64,000 nt of DNA, taken from NCBI RefSeq assembly GCF_026072915.1, contig NZ_AP025943.1, positions 2,914,001-2,978,000 on the forward strand, read 5' to 3'. This document shows, one piece after another, positions 17,856-26,402 of this stretch. Each line of letters begins with the position of its first letter. Within the stretch, counting starts at the first letter, position 1. Under the pieces are notes generated by a model, which worked only from the letters and a program-made list of their open reading frames with translations, did no database searches and was not told where the DNA came from. The DNA comes from Akkermansia biwaensis. GTDB lineage: Bacteria > Verrucomicrobiota > Verrucomicrobiia > Verrucomicrobiales > Akkermansiaceae. A program made the position numbers and the translations under genes.

Positions 17856-20189
17856 ATGAAACAGACTCCACTCGTTCCTCTCATCATGGCATCGGCCGCC
17901 CTCCACGCCCAGGCAGTCCCGGCCCCCATGGAAGTGACCGCCCACGAGTCCGCAACCATCTGGACACAGGGCTACGGAGTCGGAAACGGCAGGCTGGGAG
18001 CCCTTTCCTATGGAGAATTCCCCAAGGAAATTCTCGTCCTCAATGAAGAAAGCATCTTTGCCAAGTCCAGCATTGTCCCCAGGGAGGGTGCGGCGGAAGG
18101 CCTGAAAGAGGCCAGGGAATGGTGCGCCCGCGGGGATTATAAAAAGGCGGACGAAACTTTCCGCAGGAAAGTCCTGTCAAACAAATCCTCCTCCGGCAGT
18201 TACCAGCAGGGCGGCCTGCTGGACGTCCAGTGGCAGGACCTCCCCCCTTCCACTTCTTTCTCCAGAAAGCTGGACATGAAACACGGGAAGGCCCAAATGG
18301 ACGTCCATTTTGCGGACGGGGCGCTGAAAACGGAACTGGTCGCCGCTCCCTATGCCGACTGCATCGCCTACCGCATGACCTGCACACTTCCCAAGGGCTG
18401 CACCGTCACCCTCTCCCTGCGCCATCCGGACAAAAAATCCGTCATCACTCCAGCCAGGGACGGATGGATTCTCCAGGGCCAGGGCCACAACGGAGGCACC
18501 CGCTTTGAAAACGCTGTCAGGGTGCAGGCCATCGATGGACACGTTTCCCAGGACGGCGGCATTCTCAGGATAGACAACTGCAAGGAACTGCTCGTTCTCT
18601 CCTCCACGAAAACCGACTACAACAGCCGGGAACCGGACAGTCCACTGAAAAACAACCTGGCAGACCTCAACCGGAACATTCTGGACGCCGCTTCCAGGGC
18701 AGGATGGAAAAAGCTGGAACAGGAAACGGCCAAATACTTTTCCGAACGCATGATGCGCTGCCAGGTGGACATTGGGGACACGCCTGCCGAAATCGCCCAA
18801 AAAACGACCCCCGAACGCATCCAGCTGGTCAAACAGGGAGGCAAGGACCCGGACCTGATTGAACAGCTTTTCCAGTTCGGCCGCTACTGCATCATTGCCA
18901 ACACGCGCCCCGGCGCGCTGCCCTGCGGCCTGCAAGGGCTGTGGAACCCGGATCTCAACGCCGCCTGGAAGGGGTGCTTTTTCCTGAACATCAACTGCCA
19001 GATGAACCAGTGGCCGGCCGACGTGACCGGACTGGGGGAATACCACCGTCCCTTCCTTGAATTCGTGGTCAGCCTTCAGCCCGGCGGTGAAAAATTCGCC
19101 CGCTTCCTGAAACTTGACGGCTTTTGTTTTGGCCACAACGTGGACTGCTGGAAGGAAACCTACTACATCGGGAGCGTACCCGAATACTCGGCCAGCCTGA
19201 TGAATGGGGCGTGGGCCTGCGCCCACCTGATGGACAGCTACCGCTTCACGGGGGACAAGGCATTCCTGAAAAAATCCCTTCCCATCCTGGAATCCAACGC
19301 CCGGTTCATCATGTCCTGGTTCCAGAAAGACGGGAAAGGGCGCTATATCTCCGGTCCGGGGACTTCTCCGGAAAACGTCTTCAGAGTCCAGGATGAAACA
19401 GGAAAAAAAATCAGCCTTTCCGTCTCCAACGGCTGTTCCCATGACCTCCTTCTCGGCAGGGAAGCCCTGCGCAACTACATCACCGCGTGCCGGGAACTCG
19501 GAATCAATACGCCCGTACTGGCAAAAGCCCGCCAGTTCCTGCCGCGCATTCCCCAGCCGGCCATCGGGAAGGACGGCCGCATCCGGGAATGGCTGGAACC
19601 CTTTGAGGAAGTCCAGAAGGGCCACCGCCACATCAGCCACCTGTACGGCCTGTTTCCGGGAAATGAATGGGATGTGCTCAACACCCCCGAATACGCCGCC
19701 GCCGTCAAGAAATCCGTGGACTACCGCCGCAGCTTTACCGGAAAAAACGGCATATGCACCGGATGGAGCACCGCGTGGCTGATCAACATGTACGCCACGC
19801 TCGGCTGCGGCAACGATGCGGAGGAACGCATTTACACGCAGTTGAAAAAATACATCAACCCCAACCTGTTCGACATGCACCCCCCCTACCAGATCGACGG
19901 CAACTTCGGCATGGCGTCCGGCCTGGCCCAATGCCTGATCCAGAGCCAGGTTGAGCAGCAAGGCTACCGCGTCATCATGCTCGCCCCGGCGCTGGCCGAC
20001 TCATGGACGGAGGGTTCGGCCACGGGACTCCGCACCCGCGGGGGTCTTACGGTCAACCTGTCCTGGAAGGACGGCGGCATCAAGGCCACGGCCAAAGCCT
20101 CCCGTCCCGGAAAATTCCGTTTCATGCACCAGGGCAGGAAAAAAGATGTGGTCATGAAAGCGGGGGACAGCGTCAACATCTCCTTTTAA
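17856..20189 (+). CDS. Secreted GH95 alpha-L-fucosidase
   Basis: 777 residues from ATG 17856 (MKQTPLVPLIMASAALHAQA, a Sec signal peptide); an in-frame ATG at 17838 is less likely. GH95 enzymes are inverting fucosidases that usually remove alpha-1,2-linked fucose from glycan ends, for example on mucin. The N-terminal beta domain shows GVGNGRLGAL and LNEESIF. The (alpha/alpha)6 barrel shows LQGLWNPDLNAAWKG. Residues matching the bifidobacterial AfcA catalytic set can be placed: N378 and N380 in LNINCQMNQW, E578 in REWLEPFEE and D681 in QIDGNFG. GHRHISHLYGLFPG is also characteristic. It is a single gene with its own leader after the RND terminator. Family confidence is high; linkage specificity is inferred. 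Confidence 0.93.
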   Translation: MKQTPLVPLIMASAALHAQAVPAPMEVTAHESATIWTQGYGVGNGRLGALSYGEFPKEILVLNEESIFAKSSIVPREGAAEGLKEAREWCARGDYKKADETFRRKVLSNKSSSGSYQQGGLLDVQWQDLPPSTSFSRKLDMKHGKAQMDVHFADGALKTELVAAPYADCIAYRMTCTLPKGCTVTLSLRHPDKKSVITPARDGWILQGQGHNGGTRFENAVRVQAIDGHVSQDGGILRIDNCKELLVLSSTKTDYNSREPDSPLKNNLADLNRNILDAASRAGWKKLEQETAKYFSERMMRCQVDIGDTPAEIAQKTTPERIQLVKQGGKDPDLIEQLFQFGRYCIIANTRPGALPCGLQGLWNPDLNAAWKGCFFLNINCQMNQWPADVTGLGEYHRPFLEFVVSLQPGGEKFARFLKLDGFCFGHNVDCWKETYYIGSVPEYSASLMNGAWACAHLMDSYRFTGDKAFLKKSLPILESNARFIMSWFQKDGKGRYISGPGTSPENVFRVQDETGKKISLSVSNGCSHDLLLGREALRNYITACRELGINTPVLAKARQFLPRIPQPAIGKDGRIREWLEPFEEVQKGHRHISHLYGLFPGNEWDVLNTPEYAAAVKKSVDYRRSFTGKNGICTGWSTAWLINMYATLGCGNDAEERIYTQLKKYINPNLFDMHPPYQIDGNFGMASGLAQCLIQSQVEQQGYRVIMLAPALADSWTEGSATGLRTRGGLTVNLSWKDGGIKATAKASRPGKFRFMHQGRKKDVVMKAGDSVNISF

Positions 20190-20211
20190 TCCCTCCTGCC
20201 TTAACACAGGT

Positions 20212-20273
20212 AAAGGCGGCCATGCCTCGTTCACCCCGGCGTCCCCTCTGGCCCGGCAGGTATGGCCGCCTTT
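20212..20273 (+). terminator. Large inverted repeat after the GH95 gene
   Basis: AAAGGCGGCCAT (20212-20223) and ATGGCCGCCTTT (20262-20273) pair perfectly over 12 bp, with a GC-rich 38-base loop that can fold further. It lies 22 bases past the GH95 stop, in the space between convergent genes, and may end transcription from both sides. Confidence 0.5.
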
Positions 20274-20463
20274 CAGTGCCGTACCGGATGAAACGGAAGG
20301 CCAGCCCGGAGCCGCCGGTGCGTGCCCCCTTCCCTTCGGCAAAGCTTCCGTTCCCTGTCCACAGAATAAACGGTAAAAGGGGACCATCTCCTGAGGAAAG
20401 CGGCACAGAACCTGCGTTTCTTCCAAATCCCGCCTGCTCCGTGCAGGAAACCGGGGAATGCAT

Positions 20464-20973
20464 TTATTCCACCCGCACGGTCTGTTCGATCAACTGGTCC
20501 AGACGGGCCGCTGAAACGCCTCCCACCATCTCACGGAGCTTCATTCCCTCCAGATACAGGACCGTCAGCGGAACCGCCTCCAGATCGTACTTGCGGGCCA
20601 GCTCCGGATGCGCGTCCGCGTCAATCAATACGGCAAAGGCCTTCCCATCCTGCGCCTCGGCATAGGATTTGACCGCCTGGACGTACTGCATGGCCTGGGA
20701 ACTCCACGGGGCGTAAAAGACGACCAGCACCCTGCGCCCGGAAAGTTCCGTCAACTGCCGCATGTCCTCCCCCCGGTAATCCATCCATGCGGGTTCCTTC
20801 TTTTTGGGGGCGGAAGGCGGCAATACCTGTCTGGGAGGGTCAAAATTCCGCTCCAGCGGACGCGGAGCGGGCTTCTTCTCCGCATAGCGGGAACGCCGGT
20901 CATTGGAATCGTCGCAGCCGGCCAGTGCGGCCAGCAACAGCCCGCTGATCACTATAAACGCTCCCTGCCTCAT
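20464..20973 (-). CDS. Thioredoxin-fold lipoprotein lacking the CxxC motif
   Basis: 169 residues from ATG 20973 (MRQGAFIVISGLLLAALAGC), a lipoprotein signal with lipobox LAGC; an upstream ATG at 21027 would give an 18-residue longer leader. After a Lys/Pro-rich linker the C-terminal 105 or so residues follow the thioredoxin pattern: VLVVFYAPWSSQAMQYV, AVLIDADAHPELARKYDLEAVPLTVLYLEG, with the cis-Pro loop VPL intact. Where thioredoxins have WCxxC this protein has WSSQA, so it cannot do dithiol exchange. It would sit on a membrane facing the periplasm and may act as a binding or scaffold module. Convergent with GH95 and divergent from the YwaF-like gene. Confidence 0.8.
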   Translation of the reverse strand: MRQGAFIVISGLLLAALAGCDDSNDRRSRYAEKKPAPRPLERNFDPPRQVLPPSAPKKKEPAWMDYRGEDMRQLTELSGRRVLVVFYAPWSSQAMQYVQAVKSYAEAQDGKAFAVLIDADAHPELARKYDLEAVPLTVLYLEGMKLREMVGGVSAARLDQLIEQTVRVE

Positions 20974-21087
20974 CACGGAGGCAAGTATGCCCGCGAAAGG
21001 CGAATTTGCAAGACTGAACCTTTCCATCAGGATTCCGCGTTTTCGCGGTTGCCTTGACCGTCCCGTCTCTGTTATGGTAGTCACTGA

Positions 21088-21807
21088 ATGAACAGCGTGC
21101 CGCCACTGGAATTTGGAGGAATGTCCCATTGGGCGGCCCTGGCCGTTCTGCTGGCGGCGGGCCTGTGCCTTGTGGAACTGGGGCAGTCCTACAAAAAATC
21201 CGTCAGAAACCGCACGACATTCTGGCTGGGGACCGCATGCCTGTTGAGCCTGGTTCCGGACCTGATCGCCCTGCTTGCCGACGAACCGGACAAATCCTGG
21301 GAGTGGTTGCTGCCCCTTCACTTCTGCTCCGTGATGCAGGTGGCGTGCGCCCTGAGCCTCTGGATACCTTCCCGCATTCTGCGCTCCATCGTGTACTACT
21401 GCGTGCTGTGCGCCACTCTTCAGGGGCTGGTGACGCCTTCCGTGGCCCACGACTTCCCGTCATGGACGTACTTCGCCTTCTTCTTCTCCCACGGCGTTAC
21501 GGTCATTGCGGCTCTCTACCTGCCCCTGGCCCTGCAATGGAAGCCGGCGCGGTGGGACTTCCTGTGGGCCCTCCTCTTCGCCAACCTGTATCTGGCCGCG
21601 GTGCATCCCGTCAACAAATTCCTGGGCACCAATTACGGCTTTACGGTCTCCACGCCCGCCTCCGGATCCGTGCTGGACCTGCTGGGGGCGTGGCCCTGGT
21701 ACCTGCTGTGGATGCAGATTCCGGCCCTGATCCTGATGTACCTGCTCACACTGCCCTTCCGCCATTATCCCAAGGGCCGTACGGGCAGTTCCCTGTTCCG
21801 GAACTGA
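21088..21807 (+). CDS. YwaF-family (TIGR02206) integral membrane protein
   Basis: 239 residues with about seven hydrophobic segments (for example WAALAVLLAAGLCLVEL, WLGTACLLSLVPDLIALL, FLWALLFANLYLAAV). Family-like motifs are LPLHFCSVMQVACAL and, near the C-terminus, NYGFTVSTPASGSVLDLLG then WPWYL. Members of this family have no established function. It begins 114 bases from the divergent thioredoxin-fold lipoprotein gene. Confidence 0.82.
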   Translation: MNSVPPLEFGGMSHWAALAVLLAAGLCLVELGQSYKKSVRNRTTFWLGTACLLSLVPDLIALLADEPDKSWEWLLPLHFCSVMQVACALSLWIPSRILRSIVYYCVLCATLQGLVTPSVAHDFPSWTYFAFFFSHGVTVIAALYLPLALQWKPARWDFLWALLFANLYLAAVHPVNKFLGTNYGFTVSTPASGSVLDLLGAWPWYLLWMQIPALILMYLLTLPFRHYPKGRTGSSLFRN

Positions 21808-21856
21808 AAAACTTACGCAGAAAAACATCCCTGCCATCCTGCATCATCATCCTTCC

Positions 21857-23539
21857 ATGTTTCCATACCTCTACCTGTTTCTCCCCGCCGGAGCGGTCTT
21901 TTACTTCCTTCTTCACCTCTTCCCGGGCATCCCTGCCCATCCTCCCGCGGCGCAGCCTTCCGTTCCCCTTCCCTCCGGCTACGCCCTCTCATGGAATGAC
22001 GAATTCGGAGGCGCGTCCCTTGACATGGAAAAATGGTTCTACCGCCAGACCGGGCCGCGCCACGACGCCGTAAACACCCCGGAGGCCGTCTCCGCGGGCA
22101 ACGGAATTCTAAGCATCCGCACCTATACGGAAAACGGCAAGCATCATACCGGAATGATCGCCACAAAAAAGAAAAGCCTGGACCGGACATACGGCTTTTA
22201 CGAGGCTTCCATTGAGTTCACCGGAGACAGGAATGCCTCTTCCGGCATGTGGTCCGCCTTCTGGCTCCAGAGCGACACCATTTCCACCGTGGGCAACACG
22301 GGAAAATACGGCACGGAAATAGACATTGTGGAATACAGGCCCAACCCCGCCAACGGATATGAAACCAACCAGGCCATCCACTACCACGGCTACGGGGAAC
22401 ACCACAAATCGGCGGCAAAACAGCACAAAATCGGACTTCTGGAAGGCTATCACACCTACGGCGTGCTCCGGACGGCCGGAGGATACACGTTCTATATGGA
22501 CGGAAAGGAAGTCTGGAAAACGCAGGAAGCCCTGTCCTGCATTCCGGAATACATCATCCTGAGTTCGGAAATCCGGGATAAAAACTGGGCAGGCGACATC
22601 CCCGCAAACGGCTACGGCAGCAGGGACAAAAGCCCAACGGCCATGAACGTGGACTACGTGCGGGTTTACTCCCTGCCCGATTCCTACCGGACCGCGCCCG
22701 ACGGAAAATGGAGCGACCGCCAATGGGAAACCGTCCTGCCTTCCGGCAGGAAAATCGCCCGGCTGGCGCCCCCGGACGGAGCCAACGTCTGGTTCAACAG
22801 GGAAAGGACAAGCAGCCTGCTTCTGGACCGAGACGCCGTCGTGGACTCCCTCACCGTCGGGAAAGGAAAATTCTTCCACCTGGAAGGCAGGGATAAAACG
22901 CTGGTCGTACGGAGCGGAATCGCCGCGCTGGAAAGAATAGATATGGTCTTTGACACGAAAATGGCGCTTGAAGGCGGCGATGTCGCCTGGACTCTGTTTG
23001 AACCCTATTCCTCCTTGTGCGCCAACGGCCCCGTACACGGAAAAGGCAGCCTGATCCTCCGCTGCGGCAGCGGAACACTCGTGAACTCCACGTTTCTCTT
23101 CAACGCCCCCGTCACCCTCCAGGGGGAAATGGACGTGAAAGGGCAAGTCGCTCTCGGTCCTTCCGGGAGCCTGTCCATCTCCGGCAAAACCGTTTTCCGC
23201 CGGAATTCCCGTCTTGTCGTTCATCTGGACGGCAAAAATGCGTCTCCCAAAATAAAGGCGGAGGGAGGGCTGGAACTGGAGAAAAACGTTTCCCTGTACC
23301 CCGAATTTTTCTATGTCCCGGAACCGGGCGACCGGATCATCCTGGCGGACGGCCTTAAAAAGACCGCCGGGGGAACTTTCTTCAACCTGCCGGAAGGCCG
23401 CGTTTTTGACGCTGAAATATACCGTGATTCCCCGTTGAAAACCTCGCTCGCCGGAAAAGCCTCCCTGCGCATCCATTACACGGATACGGGAATTCTGCTG
23501 ACGGTCCTCTCCGTGGACAAAACGGCCCCCTCCCGTTAA
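21857..23539 (+). CDS. Secreted GH16 endo-glycanase with C-terminal beta-rich extension
   Basis: 560 residues. The N-terminus (YLYLFLPAGAVFYFLLHLF) is a signal or anchor segment. Residues about 35-275 form a GH16 jelly roll: LSWNDEFGG, SSGMWSAFWLQ and the retaining active-site signature E154-I-D156-I-V-E159 in YGTEIDIVEY, with E154 as nucleophile and E159 as acid/base. The remaining 285 residues are beta-rich repeats (GSLILRCGSGTLVNSTFLF, GSLSISGKTVFRRN) without a named domain. GH16 covers beta-1,3/1,4-glucanases, galactanases and mucin O-glycan endo-glycanases; the habitat and the nearby fucosidase favour a mucin O-glycan role, but that is inference. Confidence 0.88.
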   Translation: MFPYLYLFLPAGAVFYFLLHLFPGIPAHPPAAQPSVPLPSGYALSWNDEFGGASLDMEKWFYRQTGPRHDAVNTPEAVSAGNGILSIRTYTENGKHHTGMIATKKKSLDRTYGFYEASIEFTGDRNASSGMWSAFWLQSDTISTVGNTGKYGTEIDIVEYRPNPANGYETNQAIHYHGYGEHHKSAAKQHKIGLLEGYHTYGVLRTAGGYTFYMDGKEVWKTQEALSCIPEYIILSSEIRDKNWAGDIPANGYGSRDKSPTAMNVDYVRVYSLPDSYRTAPDGKWSDRQWETVLPSGRKIARLAPPDGANVWFNRERTSSLLLDRDAVVDSLTVGKGKFFHLEGRDKTLVVRSGIAALERIDMVFDTKMALEGGDVAWTLFEPYSSLCANGPVHGKGSLILRCGSGTLVNSTFLFNAPVTLQGEMDVKGQVALGPSGSLSISGKTVFRRNSRLVVHLDGKNASPKIKAEGGLELEKNVSLYPEFFYVPEPGDRIILADGLKKTAGGTFFNLPEGRVFDAEIYRDSPLKTSLAGKASLRIHYTDTGILLTVLSVDKTAPSR

Positions 23540-23631
23540 AATCCTTCCATCATCCCCGGAAAAAGGCCCCCTTCATCCGTCCCGGACCGGGATGAATAAA
23601 TAAGGGAAAATCTCCCCAGAACGGAGCCACT

Positions 23632-23658
23632 CACCCTATCCACCCTATCCACCCTATC
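23632..23658. repeat. Three perfect 9-bp tandem repeats (CACCCTATC)
   Basis: CACCCTATC occurs three times head to tail and overlaps the last codon and stop of the minus-strand gene. Each unit carries a TAG on that strand, so the copy number does not change the protein end. Confidence 0.85.
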
Positions 23659-25051
23659 TCACGATCGGCTTGAGCACGCCCAGATAGGTATCCGCCGTGC
23701 CCGTCCCGGGATAAATGGAATCTATCCTGATCCTGATGGTATGCACGGGAGCCTTGTAATACGGGGGAATGACAATCTGCGGCGTCCAGTCGTCCCGCAG
23801 GGTGGCGTCAAAAGTGTACTCCCCGTTCAGCGTTACCTGGACGCTTTTGGGACGGCCGAACATGGAATACGCAATATTCGGATGACGGCGAGCCTCCGTA
23901 TCGTTTTCCGGCAGCGTTATCGGGGAAATTCCTGATTCCAGCATGATTCCCAGCAAACGGCCCGGATTCTTAAGCTTCACCTCCAGGGTTTCCCCCTGCC
24001 CGTCTCCGGAAACGCCCTCCGCCCAGTATCCCTGGCCGTGTTTCAGATTGTCCGGGGAGCAGGGATTGCCGTAAGGGTCCTTTTCCAGGGTGGAACTGGC
24101 CGTAATGTCGTACTGGTCCGTCAGGGAACCCTTCTCCCCGCGGATGGTGACATGGCCATTCTTGTCCAGCGTCCAGCCTGGGCCGGGAGTCAGCACCACG
24201 GAGGGCGCGTACGGACGGCCGTCCGCCCCCAGCAGGGACCAGGTATAAACGCCTTTGGGCGTCGTGACGATGGACTTGGCATCGGCGGAAGGGTCCAGCT
24301 TCACGGACTGGTTGGTCATCTCGGAACTGTACACATTCACCACCGCCCTGGGCGTTCCGCCCGTCCAGGTCATGACGGGAGAAGTGAGCAGCGTCAGGCG
24401 CGGTTCACCCATCCTGACTTCCGTTCCTGGGGTGATGCTGATATCCTGCGTGTAAGGCACGGAAAACTGAAAAGTCAGCACGTGCGTTCCCGGCTTATTG
24501 GGAACCTGGGCCACCAGCCAGTGGGCAATGCCGGCCACGGGAGCCATGGTGGGCGCGTCCGCCTGCTGGTGGCGTCCCTCGGTAAGGGAGGAATCGCACT
24601 TCAAATCGTCCACGGACGCCACGGCATCCAACACCGCCTTGGTGAAGGGAAGATTGCGTATGGGCTCCGGACTGGCGGCGTTGGCCCGTTCATCAGGAGG
24701 GTTGTACCGGAACGGAACGCCCACGGGAATGGTTTTCCCCTTGATGCCTTTGGGAATGTCCAGGGCACAGGTATAAATCAGGAAAGCCTGGTGCTGCTTC
24801 AGGGCAACGGTCAGGTCCAGGGCCTCCAGGCGGATGCCGTCCGCCTGCGTCAAATCCATGGGAACCGGCAACCCGGGCACCGGGGCTATGCTCTGGACCG
24901 CGACATGGCGCGGAGCATCCTGCCGGGTCTTTTCCCCAGCGGGCTGTTCCTGAGGCGGCGGCGCGGCGGCCATGCACGGCGCACAGCCCACGGCGCCGGC
25001 CAGACAAATGAGAGAAGCCAGTCTCATGCCGTTAAAATAATGTCTCTTCAT
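23654..25051 (-). CDS. Secreted protein with NADase-type glycan-binding-like C-terminal domain
   Basis: 465 residues from ATG 25051; ATGs at 25069 and 25027 are alternatives. The start at 25051 avoids overlap with the next gene and gives the signal peptide MRLASLICLAGAVGCAPCMAA preceded by a basic stretch. The middle is beta-rich with no family. The last 130 or so residues (YWAEGVSGDGQGETLEVKL, then FGRPKSVQVTLNG, then IRIRIDSIYPGTGTADTYLG) follow the pattern of the NADase_transloc/discoidin-like domain found in secreted proteins. Cys residues in the signal region do not make a convincing lipobox. It lies 61 bases downstream of another secreted unknown, so a two-gene operon is likely. Confidence 0.7.
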   Translation of the reverse strand: MKRHYFNGMRLASLICLAGAVGCAPCMAAAPPPQEQPAGEKTRQDAPRHVAVQSIAPVPGLPVPMDLTQADGIRLEALDLTVALKQHQAFLIYTCALDIPKGIKGKTIPVGVPFRYNPPDERANAASPEPIRNLPFTKAVLDAVASVDDLKCDSSLTEGRHQQADAPTMAPVAGIAHWLVAQVPNKPGTHVLTFQFSVPYTQDISITPGTEVRMGEPRLTLLTSPVMTWTGGTPRAVVNVYSSEMTNQSVKLDPSADAKSIVTTPKGVYTWSLLGADGRPYAPSVVLTPGPGWTLDKNGHVTIRGEKGSLTDQYDITASSTLEKDPYGNPCSPDNLKHGQGYWAEGVSGDGQGETLEVKLKNPGRLLGIMLESGISPITLPENDTEARRHPNIAYSMFGRPKSVQVTLNGEYTFDATLRDDWTPQIVIPPYYKAPVHTIRIRIDSIYPGTGTADTYLGVLKPIVR

Positions 25052-25112
25052 CCGTTCATCAAGGTTCATTTTCCGGACCGCCGGAGTCCGTCCGCTTGCC
25101 TCCGCCCCTCTT

Positions 25113-25955
25113 TCAATCCGGAATAACGGAACGGGAACGAACCTTCGACAGAGAATCATGAGCAATTCCCCGGGCCGGAGGCTGGAAAAACTTCTCCCTG
25201 TTCCGGACTTTTCCGACCGCCCAATCCGGCGTCATGAAAAAGGAGATAGGAACAGCCCCCAATCCCTCCATGAACACAACGGTCTCTTCCTGGCGGGGAC
25301 CGGAAAGGAAAATGTCTTCCCCTTGAGCCTGCCGCCGGCCGGCGCTGAACATGTCTTTCATCACATAAAAATCCGTTGCCCCAAAAAATGCCGCCCGAAC
25401 GGAAGCCTGTTCCTCTTCGGCCACATCCGGAGAGAAAACAACATACAGGATGGACAAGACTCCGGTATTTTTCCCGACCTCATCCAGGGAATGGCAAACC
25501 TTCCCCCGGTAAAGAAAAATACAGGGACGTCCTTCCTCCGGAAGAGGATTTTCCGCAACGATGAGCGTATCTTCCAGGGCGTCTTCCAACTCTTCACGAT
25601 CCACTGCACAGGGCAATCTGCCGGAAAAACAAAAATTCGGCGCCGCAAGTGTATGGGGAACCTTCATCAGGCGGCCGCTCCTGTAGCTCCATTGATACCG
25701 GACGCGCCCCATGTCGGAATCCCGGGAAAAAGGGTCCTGAAGCCATTGGCCGCCCTCTTTTCCTTCCGCCGTTCCGGTTCCGAGCCGGCCAGGATTTTTC
25801 CATTCCCGCGAAAGCCGCGTCCCGCGGCTCCTTCCCTGAGGAGTGACGCCACACCCGTAAACAGGACCGCGGGCTTCGGGAAAGGGTTCCGGCAGAGCAA
25901 CGCCGGAATCGGCGGCTCCCCAGCAGAACAAGAGAAAAATTACAGGGTAGTTCAT
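25113..25955 (-). CDS. Secreted protein of unknown function
   Basis: 280 residues from ATG 25955 (MNYPVIFLLFCWGAADSGVA, a signal peptide); an ATG at 25976 adds 7 residues. The mature part has a Gly/Arg-rich low-complexity region (about 30-75) and then a mixed alpha/beta domain with EELEDALEDTLIVAENPLP, CIFLYRGKVCHSLDEVG and VLSILYVVFSP. Two Cys pairs may form disulfides. No family is recognised. The downstream gene on the same strand also encodes a secreted protein. Confidence 0.65.
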   Translation of the reverse strand: MNYPVIFLLFCWGAADSGVALPEPFPEARGPVYGCGVTPQGRSRGTRLSREWKNPGRLGTGTAEGKEGGQWLQDPFSRDSDMGRVRYQWSYRSGRLMKVPHTLAAPNFCFSGRLPCAVDREELEDALEDTLIVAENPLPEEGRPCIFLYRGKVCHSLDEVGKNTGVLSILYVVFSPDVAEEEQASVRAAFFGATDFYVMKDMFSAGRRQAQGEDIFLSGPRQEETVVFMEGLGAVPISFFMTPDWAVGKVRNREKFFQPPARGIAHDSLSKVRSRSVIPD

Positions 25956-26402
25956 GTTAGATAACACTATATCCATCTCATTAATAACATTCAAGGAATA
26001 ATCTTCCTTCTCCGGAGTCGGACCAGCCCCCCTCATCCGCCTTCCACGTAAAAAAGCACTCCCGCCAGCCGTCCGCCGGAAATTCCGCCGTCCGGAACCG
26101 CTGCCGTTACATAGCTCTTTCATGATGAAAGGAAGCAAGGGAAAAGAAGAAAAAACGTTCCCGGAAGAGCATTCCCGTCAAGCAAAAAAAGTTGAATTCG
26201 GAAGACAAAAAAAATGTCCGCAAGACCGGACGGAAATCCCTTGGAAACAACGCCAATACTACCATATGTGGTATGCATTAAAAATATCCGTACAATATTT
26301 CCTTTTCATCGCGATTTTTTTTCAGTAGATAATGCAAACGTTACGCGCCGCCCCCAACACCGCGACGAAGCAACGCCCTCAGTACCTTTCACTTCGCAAA
26401 CC
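25956..26402. other. Divergent spacer between a secreted protein gene and nrdJ
   Basis: About 447 bp. The left half is GC-rich and contains no supported gene. The right half (26130-26340) is A-rich and contains the inverted repeat at 26260-26273 and an AT-rich stretch that could hold the nrdJ promoter. I looked for a cobalamin riboswitch (B12 box, long leader) because nrdJ needs B12 and saw none. Confidence 0.5.
26260..26273. promoter_or_regulatory. Inverted repeat upstream of nrdJ, possible operator
   Basis: TACCATATGTGGTA has 5-bp arms TACCA/TGGTA around an AT-rich centre, 130 bases before the nrdJ ATG. NrdR boxes are AT-centred palindromes of similar length, normally in pairs. Only one clear copy is seen, so the assignment is weak. 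Confidence 0.3.

Noticed and set aside
23572-23596. Hairpin after the GH16 gene (TTCATC ... GATGAA)
   Set aside because: The stem is short and interrupted and is not followed by a T run, so it is not a convincing terminator.
25956-26402. Possible cobalamin riboswitch before nrdJ
   Set aside because: The leader lacks a recognisable B12 box and the expected long structured RNA.
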